Numbered from the stretch's first letter, positions 1 through 9,967 are shown. The stretch: 64,000 nt of DNA from JALORV01 sp963791235 (GCA_963791235.1 CAWBRW010000029.1:1240001-1304000), one strand, 5' to 3'. Translations and numbers: made by a program. The notes: generated by a model not told the origin, from the letters alone.

Positions 1-127
1 CCCGCTGTACCGGTACCGGATCGCCCGGGTCGACAATCGCGGCCTGCCCGTCGCGACTGAGCAGCCACAGATAGTTGTCGCTGAAAGCGGGCAGCGGCGT
101 GATGGCGAGATCTGCAATACGCGACAT
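1..127 (-). CDS. gloB: Hydroxyacylglutathione hydrolase (glyoxalase II), N-terminal part, cut by window edge
   Basis: Read on the minus strand from the ATG at 127, the first 42 codons give MSRIADLAITPLPAFSDNYL followed by a WLLSRDG...AAIVDPGD stretch. This is the characteristic start of GloB: an AFxDNY segment and then the first beta-hairpin ending in VDPGD. GloB hydrolyses S-lactoylglutathione to lactate and glutathione in the cytosol. The metal-binding HxHxDH motif lies outside the window, so the zinc site cannot be checked. The gene is divergent from the methyltransferase, with only 12 bp between the two start codons. The order gloB / methyltransferase / rnhA / dnaQ is a well-known betaproteobacterial arrangement, which supports the call. 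Confidence 0.85.
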   Translation of the reverse strand, partial: MSRIADLAITPLPAFSDNYLWLLSRDGQAAIVDPGDPVPVQR

Positions 128-139
128 GGCAAACACCAG

Positions 140-1000
140 ATGAATTCCAGCGATTCGATTGTGAGGCTTTCCGAGTTCCTCTGCTCACCGGCGGGCCGCT
201 ATGTGCTCGACTGGGAACAGATGCAGATCGATGCGGCGGTGGCCGACGTCTTCGGCTATCACGCGCTGCAGCTCGGCCTTCCGGAGATCGATGCGCTGCG
301 CGAAAACCGCATGCCGCTGCGCTTCTGCGCCGCGGACCGACAGCTCGCGTTCGAGGTTCCCGATGCGGAGGAAGTGGGTTATCGACGCCGTGTCGCGATC
401 ATCAACCGCTACGAGGAACTGCCGTTCGCGACGCATTCGATCGACCTTGTCGTGATGCCACACATCCTCGAGTTCGCGCACGATCCGCACCAGGTGCTGC
501 GCGAAGTCGAACGCGTGCTGGTTCCGGAGGGACACGTCGTCATCACGGGGTTCAACCCGGCGAGCCTGTGGGGCGCACGGCAATTCACTTCGCGGCTCGG
601 TGCGACACCGTTCCTGCCGCGCGAGGGACACTTCATTTCGCTCTCACGGGTGAAGGACTGGCTGAAGCTTCTGTCCTTCGAGTTCGCCCGCGGCCGCTTC
701 GGGTGCTATGCCCCTTCGGTGCGGACCACGACATGGCTCCACCGCTGGCGCTTCATGGAGAAGGCTGGCGACCGCTGGTGGCCGATGTTCGGCGCGGTCT
801 ACCTGCTGACCGCGGTCAAGCGCGTGCGCGGCATGCGCCTGATCGGAGCGGTATGGAAGCGCAACGAGGATCGTGCCCGCCAACTGTCTCCAGTGGGTAC
901 GACCCGAATCGCGCTGCCGACGGGCGATGCACAGTCCGCCATCGTGCTCGGCGAAGAAACAGCGGCCAATGAACCGCGAACCTGGGTTCGCCGCGGATGA
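140..1000 (+). CDS. Class I SAM-dependent methyltransferase (YafS-like), substrate unknown
   Basis: The 286-residue protein resembles the methyltransferases encoded beside gloB and rnhA in many proteobacteria. A Methyltransf_11-type core is visible: an acidic strand (SIDLVVMPHILEF, about residues 101-113) followed by the helix HDPHQVLREVERVL and the strand VPEGHVVITGFNP. These are the post-I to motif III parts of a Rossmann SAM-binding fold. The glycine-rich motif I is weak, as is usual in this subgroup. The last ~40 residues are basic and probably disordered. The substrate is not known. The stop codon overlaps the rnhA start by 4 nt (ATGA), so the two genes are probably translationally coupled. 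Confidence 0.75.
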   Translation: MNSSDSIVRLSEFLCSPAGRYVLDWEQMQIDAAVADVFGYHALQLGLPEIDALRENRMPLRFCAADRQLAFEVPDAEEVGYRRRVAIINRYEELPFATHSIDLVVMPHILEFAHDPHQVLREVERVLVPEGHVVITGFNPASLWGARQFTSRLGATPFLPREGHFISLSRVKDWLKLLSFEFARGRFGCYAPSVRTTTWLHRWRFMEKAGDRWWPMFGAVYLLTAVKRVRGMRLIGAVWKRNEDRARQLSPVGTTRIALPTGDAQSAIVLGEETAANEPRTWVRRG

Positions 1001-1491
1001 GGCATGCACGCAGCGTGCCGCTCGCGGCGCGGAAAGACGGCGAGGAGGACAGCGTCGAGATCTGGACTGACGGCGCGTGCAAGGGCAACCCGGGACCGGG
1101 CGGCTGGGGCGCGCTGCTGAAGTACGGAGACCACGAGCGCGAGCTCTTCGGCGGTGAAGCGCCGACGACCAACAATCGCATGGAGCTCACCGCGGTGATC
1201 GAGGCGCTCGGCTCGCTCAAGCGCCGCTGTCGCGTGGTGGTGCATACCGATTCGCAGTACGTGCAGCTTGGCATCACCGAGTGGCTGCCGAACTGGATAC
1301 GGCGTGGGTGGAAGACGGCGGACAAGAAGCCGGTGAAGAACGCGGACCTGTGGCAGCGATTGCAGGCGGCCGCCGCGCGCCATGACATCGAGTGGCGTTG
1401 GGTCAGGGGCCATGCCGGAGACGCGGGCAACGAGCGCGCCGACGAACTGGCGAACCGCGGCGTCGAATCGGTGTCTCACTCCGCCGAGTGA
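997..1491 (+). CDS. rnhA: Ribonuclease HI
   Basis: RNase HI cleaves the RNA strand of RNA-DNA hybrids in the cytosol. All catalytic residues are visible: D25 (in WTDGACKGNPGPGG), E63 (RMELTAV), D85 (HTDSQY), H139 and D149 (HAGDAGNERADELAN). The 164-residue protein is slightly longer than E. coli RnhA (155) because of about 15 extra N-terminal residues. I keep the ATG at 997 because it overlaps the upstream stop by 4 nt. The AGGAGG at 1037-1042 has no usable start codon after it, although a shorter protein starting at the GTG at 1015 is possible. dnaQ, which normally follows directly, is displaced here by an efflux gene pair. Confidence 0.95.
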   Translation: MRHARSVPLAARKDGEEDSVEIWTDGACKGNPGPGGWGALLKYGDHERELFGGEAPTTNNRMELTAVIEALGSLKRRCRVVVHTDSQYVQLGITEWLPNWIRRGWKTADKKPVKNADLWQRLQAAAARHDIEWRWVRGHAGDAGNERADELANRGVESVSHSAE

Positions 1492-1560
1492 GCGCTTCCG
1501 GCGCAGGGCCGGGTGTTAAAGTCCGGCCTCACCTTTAGGCGGTTTTTCCCTCTGTTTCAC

Positions 1561-2814
1561 ATGAAGCATCGAGTCACCCTCATCGCGATCGGAGTGTTGG
1601 CCGCGGTCGCGGTGGCGGCCTACTTCGCGCGTGATGTGTTTTCACCGGGCCCGAGTGCGGTGGCCGGTGTGAAGGGTGAAGCCAAGGCTGATGCGGGCAG
1701 CGTTGCCAAGTCTGACGCGAAGGGTGCGGCAAGCAAGGGTGGACCCGGCGGGCCGACGCCGGTCGAGGTCGTCGCCCTGAAACCAAGCGTCGTCAAGGAG
1801 GACCTGCAGGCCGTCGGCTCGCTGCGCTCCAATGAAAGCGTGATCCTGCGGCCGGAAGTCTCCGGTCGCATCGCCGCGATCGGATTCAAGGACGGCCAGG
1901 TCGTGCGCAAGGGCCAGGTGCTGGTGGCGCTCGATGCCACGCTCAATGAGGCCGAGGTGGCGCAGGCCAAGGCGGAATACGACCTGGCACTTTCCAGCCT
2001 CAAACGCAGCGAAGACCTCGCAAGCCGCAAGTTCATCAGTTCCAGCGCGCAGGAGACCGCGGCATCCAACGCCCAGGTGGCCGAAGCCAGATTGAAGCTG
2101 GCCCAGGCTCGTCTTTCGAAGATGCGCATCCTGGCGCCATTCGACGGTGCGGTCGGCATCCGCAGCGTCAGCCTGGGCGATTACGTCAAGGACGGCACGG
2201 ATCTCGTCAATGTCGAAGATGTCCGCGTACTGAAGGTGGACTTTCGCCTGCCTGAGCGGAATTTCACGCAGATCCGTGTGGGCCAGCCGGTCGAGGTCAT
2301 CGCGGATGCGTTGCCCGGCGAGCGCTGGCAAGGCCAGATCGAGGCGATCAATCCGAAGATCGATGCGAACGGGCGTTCGCTTGAAATTCGCGCGCGACTG
2401 GAGAACACCAGCGGGCAACTGCGCCCCGGCATGTTTGTGCGCGTGCGGGTGATCGTCGGCGAGCGGGCCGATGCGCTGCTGGTGCCGGAAGAGGCGATCG
2501 TGCCGCAGGGTGAGGAGTTCTACGTGTTCAAGGTCGTCGATGGCGCGGCGCGCCGCGTTCCCGTAAAGATCGGCGTGCGGCGCGATGCAATGGTCGAAAT
2601 CGTGCAGGGTCTTGCCGCAGGCGACCAGGTGGTGACCGCTGGCATGCGTCTGACGCGCGATGGCCAGCCGGTGCGCGTGCTGTCGACCGAGCAGGCTGGA
2701 GCAGCCATGTCCGGCAACTCGGGCGACGCGGGCAAGGCCTCGGCCCCCAAGGCGCAGGCCCCGTCGGGGAGTGCGCCGAAAGGCGACGCGCCCAAGGGCG
2801 GCGGCAACTCCTGA
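1561..2814 (+). CDS. RND efflux periplasmic adaptor (membrane fusion protein)
   Basis: This 417-residue adaptor would link an inner-membrane RND pump to an outer-membrane channel. It begins with an uncleaved or lipid-free signal anchor (KHRVTLIAIGVLAAVAVAAYF). A low-complexity Ala/Lys/Gly/Asp linker follows, then a biotinyl-lipoyl-like half (VKEDLQAVGSLRSNESVILRP, ISGRI...DGQVVRKGQVL), an alpha-hairpin (about residues 110-160), the second lipoyl half (ILAPFDGAVGIR), and a beta-barrel/MP domain. The C-terminus is a Ser/Gly/Lys-rich tail. I prefer the ATG at 1561 to a GTG at 1513 because it places the signal anchor at the N-terminus. The permease follows 23 bp downstream. No outer-membrane factor gene is near. 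The substrate cannot be inferred. Confidence 0.9.
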   Translation: MKHRVTLIAIGVLAAVAVAAYFARDVFSPGPSAVAGVKGEAKADAGSVAKSDAKGAASKGGPGGPTPVEVVALKPSVVKEDLQAVGSLRSNESVILRPEVSGRIAAIGFKDGQVVRKGQVLVALDATLNEAEVAQAKAEYDLALSSLKRSEDLASRKFISSSAQETAASNAQVAEARLKLAQARLSKMRILAPFDGAVGIRSVSLGDYVKDGTDLVNVEDVRVLKVDFRLPERNFTQIRVGQPVEVIADALPGERWQGQIEAINPKIDANGRSLEIRARLENTSGQLRPGMFVRVRVIVGERADALLVPEEAIVPQGEEFYVFKVVDGAARRVPVKIGVRRDAMVEIVQGLAAGDQVVTAGMRLTRDGQPVRVLSTEQAGAAMSGNSGDAGKASAPKAQAPSGSAPKGDAPKGGGNS

Positions 2815-2837
2815 TGGCCTGACGGCAGAAGGTCGAG

Positions 2838-5800
2838 ATGAGCTTGTTCGAAGTGTGCATACGGCGTCCCGTTCTGTCGACGGTGCTGTCGCTGCTCGTG
2901 CTCGTGATCGGCCTGATCTCCTACTCGCGGCTTGCGGTGCGGGAGTACCCCAAGATCGATGAACCGGTCGTCAGTGTCAGCACGCAGTACCCGGGTGCAT
3001 CGGCCGAGGTGATCGAATCTCAGATCACCAAGGTGCTCGAGGATTCTCTGGCCGGTATCGAAGGCGTGGAGTTGTTGACGTCGTTCAGCCGTTCCGAGCA
3101 GAGCAACATCAATGTCCGCTTCCGCATCACGCGCGATCCGGACTCCGCCGCGGCCGATGTGCGTGACAAGGTGGCACGCGTGCGGGCCCGACTGCCCGAC
3201 ACAGTCGACGAACCGGTCATCGCGAAGGTCGAGGCCGATTCATTCCCGGTGATCTGGATGGCGGTGACGGCGGGCAACCGCACGCCACTCGAGGTTTCCG
3301 ACTACCTCAATCGTTACGTGAAGCCGCGTCTCTCGGTGCTGCCCGGCGCCGCGGATGTCTGGATCTTCGGCGAACGCAAGACGGCGATGCGCATCAACGT
3401 CGACCGCGACCGCCTGGCCGCTTACCGCCTGACGACGGGCGATGTCGAAGCGGCACTGCGGCGCCAGAACATCGAATTGCCGTCGGGCCGAATCGAATCA
3501 GCCAAACGCGAGTTCTCGATCGTCGCCTCGACCGATGTCAGCACGCGCGAGCAGTTCGAGAACCTGATCATTGCCAGCTTCAACGGCTACCCGGTGCGGC
3601 TGCGCGATGTCGCCGATGTCATCGTCGGCCCGGCGGAGGAGCGCGTCATCGCCCGCTACCGCGGCGAGCCGTCGATCAACATGGGTCTCGTGAAGCAGGC
3701 CACCGGCAATCCGCTCGAATTGTCCCGGGCGCTGCAGGCCGAGGTCGCGAAGATCAACGAGACGCTTCCGGCGGGCATGAAGATCAACATCGCCTATGAC
3801 TCGTCGGTGTTCATCGATCGCTCGATCAAGTCTGTCTTCAGGACAATCACCGAGGCGGTGCTGCTGGTCGTGCTGGTGATCTTCTTCTTCCTGCGCAACC
3901 TGCGTGCGACGCTCGTCCCGCTGGTGACGATCCCGGTGTCGTTGGTCGGCGCGTTCGCGCTGATGTATGCATTCGGCTTCACGATCAACACGCTGACGCT
4001 GCTGGCCATGGTGCTGGCGGTCGGCCTGGTGGTCGACGACTCGATCGTGGTGCTGGAGAACATCTACCGGAACATCGAAGCCGGCATGGACCGCGTCAAC
4101 GCGGCGGTCAAGGGCATCAAGGAAATCGGTTTTGCCGTCGTGGCGATGACGCTGACGCTGACGGCGGTGTACGCACCGCTGGCGTTCGCCACGGGACGCA
4201 CCGGACGGCTCTTCATCGAGTTTGCGCTCGCGCTTGCCGGTGCAGTGCTGGTCTCCGGCTTCGTGGCGTTGACGCTGTCGCCGATGATGTGCAGCAAGCT
4301 GCTCAAGCACGAGACCAAGCATGGCAGGGTCTTCACGACTGATCGAGGGCTGGCTCGACGCGCTGACGCGCGGCTACGGTCGCTCGCTCGCCTGGTTGCT
4401 CGAACGGCGGTGGATCGTGGTCATCGTCTGGACAGTCGTTGCCGTGCTGGGTGGCGTGTTCTTCTCGCTGCTGCGATCCGAACTTGCACCGCTCGAGGAC
4501 CGCGGCGTGATTTTCGGCCGCCTGCAGTCGCCGCCGGGGTCGACGGTCGACTACACGTCCGAACAGCTGCGCGCAGTCGAGAGGTATTACGACACGATTC
4601 CGGAAGCCGCGGCCTACAACGCGGTGGCCGGGTTCCCGACGGTCGACTATGGCAATGCAATCCTCCGGCTGAAGCCTTGGGAGGAGCGCTCGCGCAAGCA
4701 GCAGGACATCGCGCGCGAACTGAACAGCAAGTTTGCGCAGCTACCCGGGGTGATCGGCTTCGCGGTCAATCCGCCGTCACTGGGGCAGTCGCCACGCACG
4801 CTGCCGGTCGAGTACGTGATCATGGCGCAGCTGCCGTATGCCGAGCTCGATCGCATCGTGCAGAATTTCATCGCGGAGATCAGCAAGACCGGCATCGTGC
4901 AGAACCCCCAGTCCGACCTGCGCCTGAATACGCCGGAACTGCGCGTCGACGTCAACCGCGACAAGCTGGGCGACCTGGGCATCTCGGTCGAGACCGTCGG
5001 CCTGACCCTCCAGACCATGCTCGGTGGACGGCAGGTGACGCGCTTCAAGAAGGACGGCGAGCAGTACGACGTCATCGTGCAGGTGGCGCCGCGCGACCGC
5101 AGCCGGCCCAACGACATCAGCGACATCTACGTGCGCGGACGCGACGGCAACATGGTCCAGCTCGCCAACGTCGTCAACGTGCTCGAGGGCGTCTCGCCGC
5201 AATCGTTGAACCATTTTCAGCGCCTGCGCGCGGTGACCATCACCGCGCAGATCGCCCCCGGTTACGCGCTCGGAGACGCGCTCAAGATGATGGACGACAC
5301 GGCCCGGCGCGTCCTGCCGCAGGGTGCGCTGACGGACCTCAATGGTGTCTCCCGCGAGTTCCGTGACTCGCAGGGGTCGATCTACCTGACCTTTGCGCTG
5401 GCGCTGATCTTCATCTACCTGGTGCTGGCCGCGCAGTTCGAAAGCTTCGCCGATCCATTCGTCATCATGCTGTCGGTGCCCCTGTCGATGACAGGGGCAC
5501 TGTTTGCGCTATGGGCGACCGGCGGCACCTGGAACATCTACAGCCAGATCGGCGTGATCACTCTCGTCGGACTGATCACCAAGCACGGCATCCTGATTGT
5601 CGAGTTCGCCAATCAGTTGCAGGAGCGTGGTGAAACGGTGTTTGACGCGGTCAAGCAGTCCACCCAGATGCGCCTGCGGCCGATCCTGATGACCACCGGC
5701 GCGATGGTGCTGGGCGCCGTTCCGTTGGCGATCTCCACCGGCGCCGGAGCCGAAAGCCGCATCCAGATCGGCTGGGTCATCGTCGGCGGCATGACCTTCG

Positions 5801-5931
5801 GTACGCTGCTGACACTCTATGTCGTGCCGACGATGTATACCTTGATGGAACAGTGGCTCGGCAAGTGGATGGGGTCGCATCACCATCATGACGTTCCCGC
5901 AGTCGAGCCGGTGCGGCACGGAGCTGAATAG
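2838..5931 (+). CDS. RND efflux permease (HAE1-type), reading frame broken near 4338
   Basis: This is an inner-membrane proton-driven pump; correcting one base gives about 1030 residues, the normal family length. The N-terminal part (2838 to about 4337) has the first TM helix, porter subdomains, TM2-TM6 and the proton-relay motif VDDSIVVLENIYR with its paired aspartates. The frame then shifts by +1 at about 4330-4340: HGRVFT is followed in the new frame by LIEGWLDALTRGYGRSLAWL, exactly where homologues continue. The second part contains the C-terminal porter domain and TM7-TM12, including GLITKHGILIVEFANQLQERG. Nothing is missing across the join, so an extra base in the sequence is likelier than decay. 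The gene ends 4 bp before dnaQ. Confidence 0.88.
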
Positions 5932-5935
5932 CGCG

Positions 5936-6649
5936 ATGCGACTGGTCGTACTCGATACCGAGACCACGGGTCTCGAAGCCAAGGAAGGCCACCGGATCAT
6001 CGAGGTCGGTGCGATCGAAATGGTGGCGCGCCGGATCACCGAGCGGCGCTTTCACCACTACGTCAATCCGGAGCGCGACAGCGACGAGGGCGCTCTGGCG
6101 GTGCACGGGCTGACCCGTCATTTCCTTGAGGACAAGTCGAAGTTCGGCGAGATTGCCGATGACCTGCTGGAATTCGTCAAGGGCGCCGAAGTTGTCATCC
6201 ACAACGCGGCCTTCGATCTCGAGTTCCTCGACGCCGAGCTGGCGCGGCTGGGACGTCCGCCGTTCGTGCAGCATTGCGTCAAGGTCACGGACTCGCTGCA
6301 GCTGGCGCGCGAACATCATCCGGGCAAGCGTAACTCCCTCGATGCGCTGTGCGAGCGCTACCAGGTTTCGAATGCGCATCGCACGCTGCATGGAGCCCTG
6401 CTGGACGCCGGGCTGCTTGCCGAGGTCTATCTGGCGATGACGCGAGGCCAGGACAGCCTGACGATCGACGACATGTCGGAAGACGGCGCACTGGCCAACG
6501 TCGGTCCGATCGACATCAGCCAGCTGATTGTCGTCGTCGCTGCTCCGGAGGAACTGGCGGCGCACGAGGCGGTGCTCGATGCGATTGCGAAGGACACCAA
6601 GTCGACGCCGGTCTGGCGCGCTGCCGCGGTGGCTGCTACGCCGGCCTGA
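5936..6649 (+). CDS. dnaQ: DNA polymerase III epsilon subunit (3'-5' proofreading exonuclease)
   Basis: DnaQ provides proofreading in the Pol III core, together with DnaE (encoded at 11.2 kb) and HolE where present. The DEDDh exonuclease motifs are intact: Exo I DTETTG (residues 7-12), Exo II HNAAFDLEFLDAEL, and Exo III with HRTLHGALLDAGLLAEVYL. The protein is 237 residues, typical for the family. I chose the ATG at 5936 (MRLVVLDTETTG) over an upstream in-frame ATG at 5888 that lies inside the permease gene. It sits 4 bp after the RND permease stop and is probably co-transcribed with it. Its 3' end overlaps the convergent ligase gene by 14 bp. Confidence 0.95.
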   Translation: MRLVVLDTETTGLEAKEGHRIIEVGAIEMVARRITERRFHHYVNPERDSDEGALAVHGLTRHFLEDKSKFGEIADDLLEFVKGAEVVIHNAAFDLEFLDAELARLGRPPFVQHCVKVTDSLQLAREHHPGKRNSLDALCERYQVSNAHRTLHGALLDAGLLAEVYLAMTRGQDSLTIDDMSEDGALANVGPIDISQLIVVVAAPEELAAHEAVLDAIAKDTKSTPVWRAAAVAATPA

Positions 6650-8162
6650 TCTTCTCGCGCAGTTCGCGCTTCAGCACCTTGCCGGTGGCGTTCTTCGGCA
6701 GTTCATCGACGAAGACATAGCGCTTCGGGCGCTTGAAGCGCGCGATGTGCTCGAGACAGAAAAGGTCGATTTCCTGCGTGTCCGGCACATGGCCGGGTTC
6801 CTTGACGAGCACCGCGACGACCGCCTCGCCCCATTCGGGATGCGGCTCGCCGATGACAGCCGCCTCCTTGATGGCGGGGTGCATCAGTAGTACCTCCTCG
6901 ACCTCGCGCGGATAGATGTTCGAGCCGCCGGAGATGATCAGATCCCTGCTGCGGTCGACGAGCGTGAGGTAGCCGGCGGCGTCGAAGCGGCCAAGGTCCC
7001 CGGTATGGAGCCAGCCGCCGCGCATCGCGTCCGCGGTGGCCTGCGGGTTGTGCAGGTAGCCCGCCATCACCGTGTCGCCGCGCACGCAGACTTCGCCAAT
7101 GGCATCAGCGGCGACCGGCTGGTCGTGTTCGTCCATGACGGCGACTTCGACGCCCACCTGCGCCCGTCCGACGGATCCGAGCCGCTCGAGGCGACGTCCA
7201 TCGTGGTCGTCCATGTGCTCGGCCGTGGAAAGCGCCGTAATCGTCATCGGTGATTCGCCCTGGCCGTAGATCTGCACCAGGCGCGGGCCGAGCACTTCCA
7301 GTGCACGCACGCTGTCGGCGACGTACATCGGTCCGCCGCCATAGATGATCGTCTTCAGCCTGTCCGGCGCGCTGTCGCGCTCGGCGTAGGCGTCGACCAG
7401 CCGCATCACCATCGTCGGCGCGGCGAAGAACTTGGTGTTGGGCGTGTAGGCAAGGATGTGCTGGATCTCGTCGACGTCGAAGCCGCGCGCCGCCGGGATC
7501 AGCTGAGTCGCGCCGACGGCGATGTTGGGCACCGTGTACAGGCCCGAGCCGTGCGACATCGGCGCCGCATGCAGCAGGTGGTCGCCGACGGCAGCGGCAT
7601 CGACATCCGCGAGGTAATTGAGCGTCATCGCGAGCAGGTTGCGATGCGTAAGCATCACGCCTTTCGGCCGACCCGTCGTGCCGCTGGTGTAGAACAGCCA
7701 CGCGGTTTCCGCTGCTCTCGGCTCCTCGCGGGGCGCGGCCGCGGTTGAATGCAGCAGCCGACGGTAACCGCTGCTGTCGACATCGATGAAGTCCGTCTCC
7801 CCCGCCGTGCGTGCCGCGCTGATCGCGCTGGCTTCGGCATCGTCAGTGATGAAGCACACGCGGGCGCCTGCATCATCGAGAATGAAGGCAACTTCGCGTG
7901 CATGCAGCCGCGAATTGATCGGAATGACGCACGCTCCGATGGTCCAGCAGGCATACAGCAGTTCGACATACTGTGCGCAGTTCTTCATCAGCATGCCGAC
8001 GCGGTCGCCTGAGCGAACGCCCATGGCCTGCAGGCCGCCCGCCACGGCGAGCGTGCGCGTTACCAGTTTTTCGTAGGACAGCTCGATGCGATCGCGCTCG
8101 ATCACCGCGATGGCGCGCGGCAGGCGTCTTGCGGTCCGGAACAGGGTGTAGGCGAGGTTCAA
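6636..8162 (-). CDS. AMP-forming acyl-CoA synthetase/ligase (class I adenylate-forming enzyme)
   Basis: The 508-residue protein has the full ANL superfamily layout and would activate a carboxylic acid to an acyl-adenylate and then an acyl-CoA. The P-loop-like motif A3 (LFYTSGTTGRPKGVMLTH) is at about residues 170-190. Motif A5 (QIYGQGESP) has the usual glutamate. The A7 region GWLHTGDLGRFDAAGYLTL is followed by the hinge VDRSRDLIISGGSNIYPREVE. The catalytic lysine is in the A10 motif LPKNATGKVLKRELR near the C-terminus. No signal peptide or TM helix is visible. A fatty-acid-type substrate is likely, but chain length cannot be told. It is convergent with dnaQ and divergent from tRNA-Val. Confidence 0.88.
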   Translation of the reverse strand: MNLAYTLFRTARRLPRAIAVIERDRIELSYEKLVTRTLAVAGGLQAMGVRSGDRVGMLMKNCAQYVELLYACWTIGACVIPINSRLHAREVAFILDDAGARVCFITDDAEASAISAARTAGETDFIDVDSSGYRRLLHSTAAAPREEPRAAETAWLFYTSGTTGRPKGVMLTHRNLLAMTLNYLADVDAAAVGDHLLHAAPMSHGSGLYTVPNIAVGATQLIPAARGFDVDEIQHILAYTPNTKFFAAPTMVMRLVDAYAERDSAPDRLKTIIYGGGPMYVADSVRALEVLGPRLVQIYGQGESPMTITALSTAEHMDDHDGRRLERLGSVGRAQVGVEVAVMDEHDQPVAADAIGEVCVRGDTVMAGYLHNPQATADAMRGGWLHTGDLGRFDAAGYLTLVDRSRDLIISGGSNIYPREVEEVLLMHPAIKEAAVIGEPHPEWGEAVVAVLVKEPGHVPDTQEIDLFCLEHIARFKRPKRYVFVDELPKNATGKVLKRELREKIRPA

Positions 8163-8272
8163 GCGACTCTCCGCGGCTTGCCGCTATCCTAGTGCGCGGG
8201 CGGCCGTTTTGCCTTGTTATGCAATAATTCGCGCCCTCGCCGGCGCAACCGGCGCAGCCATCGCAGCCAAAC
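8163..8272. other. Divergent promoter region of ligase gene and tRNA-Val
   Basis: This 110-bp spacer separates the ligase start (minus strand) from tRNA-Val (plus strand). An AT-rich patch (TTATGCAATAATTC, about 8218-8231) stands out from the GC-rich surroundings and is the likeliest -10 region for the tRNA. I cannot identify a convincing -35. Confidence 0.35.
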
Positions 8273-8347
8273 GGGTGGTTAGCTCAGCGGTAGAGCACTG
8301 CCTTCACACGGCAGGGGTCACAGGTTCGAACCCTGTACCACCCACCA
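8273..8347 (+). tRNA. tRNA-Val (anticodon CAC)
   Basis: The 75-nt gene folds as a cloverleaf. The acceptor arm GGGTGGT pairs with ACCACCC, the D-arm contains AGCTCAGCGGTAGAGC, and the anticodon stem CTGCC/GGCAG encloses the loop TTCACAC with anticodon CAC. The T-arm is CAGGTTCGAACCCTG. The 3' CCA is encoded. gltX starts 20 bp downstream. Confidence 0.95.
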
Positions 8348-8366
8348 GATTCCCGGAAGTCTGCCC

Positions 8367-9770
8367 TTGACCACTGTCCGCACCCGCATCGCTCCCAGTC
8401 CCACCGGCATGCTGCACCTCGGAACGGCGCGCACGGCGCTGTTCTGCTGGGCGTTCGCACGCCACCACCAGGGGCAGTTCATCCTACGGATCGAAGACAC
8501 CGACCTCGAACGTTCGACCGAGCATGCCGTGCAGGTGATCCTGGACAGCATGAAGTGGCTCGAGCTGGATTATGACGAGGGCCCGGTCCGGCAGACGGAT
8601 CGACTCGACCGCTATCGCGCGGCGGTCGATCGCTTGATCGCGGACGGCAAGGCCTATCACTGCTACGCGTCGAAGGACGAACTGGATCTGTTGCGCGAAG
8701 CGCAAATGGCGCGCGGCGAGAAGCCGCGCTACGACGGCCGCTGGCGACCCGAGAATGCGCACGGCAAGACGCCGCCGGCCGGCGTCAACCCGGTCGTTCG
8801 GTTCCGCAATCCGGACAGCGGCGACGTCGGCTGGAACGACCTCGTCAAGGGGCCGATCTCGATTTCGAATTCAGAACTCGACGACCTGGTGCTGGCGCGC
8901 GGGGACGGCGTGCCGACCTACAACTTCGCGGTGGTCGTCGATGACATCGACATGGGCATCACGCACGTGCTGCGCGGTGACGATCACGTCAATAACACGC
9001 CGCGGCAGATCAACATTTACCGCGCGCTCGGCGCACCGCTGCCACGGTTCGGGCACTTGCCGATGATCCTCGGCCCGGACGGTCAGAAGCTCTCCAAACG
9101 CCACGGGGCCGTCAGCGTTTTGCAGTACGACGAGGACGGCTTCCTGCCCGAGGCGGTGTTCAACTACCTCGCGCGCCTGGGCTGGAGCCACGGAGATGAA
9201 GAGAAGTTCTCGCGTGAGCAACTGGTCGAGTGGTTCGATCTCGAGCACGTGAACCGCGCCCCGGCGCAGTACAACCTCGACAAGCTGCTGTGGCTGAATG
9301 GCGAGTACATGAAGGAGGCCGACGACATGCGCCTGGCGGCACTGGTGGCCCCGCGCATCGAGGCGCGCGGCGGCACGCTGGCCGGTGGCCCGGCGCTCGA
9401 ACGCGTCGTGGCGCTGTTCAAGGACCGCGCCCGGACATTGAATGAGCTGGCCGACGGTGCCTTGCTGTTCTACGGCGAGCCGTCGCAGGATCGCGCGCTG
9501 CTGGCCGAGCATCTGCAGGGGGCCAGCCGCGAGGCCGTGCGGTTGTTTGCCGAGCGCCTGGGCGGTGTGACGTGGGAACGCACGGCCATTAACGGCCTTA
9601 TCAAGCAGATCGTCACGGAACTGAAGCTCAAGATGCCGCAGGTCGCAGTGCCGCTTCGCGTCGCCGTGACCGGCCGCACGCAGACCCCGTCGATCGATGC
9701 CGTCCTGGAACTGACCGGCCGCGAGGCCGTGCAGGGACGGATTAACGCTGCCCTCGCGGCGTTGCCTTAG
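8367..9770 (+). CDS. gltX: Glutamyl-tRNA synthetase
   Basis: GltX is a class I aminoacyl-tRNA synthetase that charges tRNA-Glu in the cytosol. The HIGH signature appears as MLHLG at residues 15-19, after IAPSPTG. The KMSKS loop is KLSKR at residues 241-245. The 467-residue length is normal. The start is a TTG at 8367: the first in-frame ATG is the M inside the HIGH motif, which would remove part of the active site, and no ATG lies between tRNA-Val and this point. The gene lies between tRNA-Val (20 bp upstream) and tRNA-Ala/tRNA-Glu (80 bp downstream), so enzyme and cognate tRNA are physically linked. Confidence 0.96.
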   Translation: MTTVRTRIAPSPTGMLHLGTARTALFCWAFARHHQGQFILRIEDTDLERSTEHAVQVILDSMKWLELDYDEGPVRQTDRLDRYRAAVDRLIADGKAYHCYASKDELDLLREAQMARGEKPRYDGRWRPENAHGKTPPAGVNPVVRFRNPDSGDVGWNDLVKGPISISNSELDDLVLARGDGVPTYNFAVVVDDIDMGITHVLRGDDHVNNTPRQINIYRALGAPLPRFGHLPMILGPDGQKLSKRHGAVSVLQYDEDGFLPEAVFNYLARLGWSHGDEEKFSREQLVEWFDLEHVNRAPAQYNLDKLLWLNGEYMKEADDMRLAALVAPRIEARGGTLAGGPALERVVALFKDRARTLNELADGALLFYGEPSQDRALLAEHLQGASREAVRLFAERLGGVTWERTAINGLIKQIVTELKLKMPQVAVPLRVAVTGRTQTPSIDAVLELTGREAVQGRINAALAALP

Positions 9771-9830
9771 CGGCGGCGCCTTGGAGTCGCGGCTCGGCAG
9801 GCGGTGCTTCGGCCCTGTTTCGAAAACGGC

Positions 9831-9836
9831 TATACT
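9831..9836 (+). promoter_or_regulatory. Probable -10 element of the tRNA-Ala/tRNA-Glu transcript
   Basis: TATACT, 14 bp before tRNA-Ala, matches the sigma-70 -10 consensus in 5 of 6 positions and lies in otherwise GC-rich DNA. The -35 region (about 9805-9813) is weak. Confidence 0.5.
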
Positions 9837-9850
9837 TCGCGGCTCTCCGT

Positions 9851-9926
<76 letters not shown>

Positions 9927-9967
9927 CCGGATAAGCAAGTGGACGAAGCAGCATCAAGTCCGCGCGC

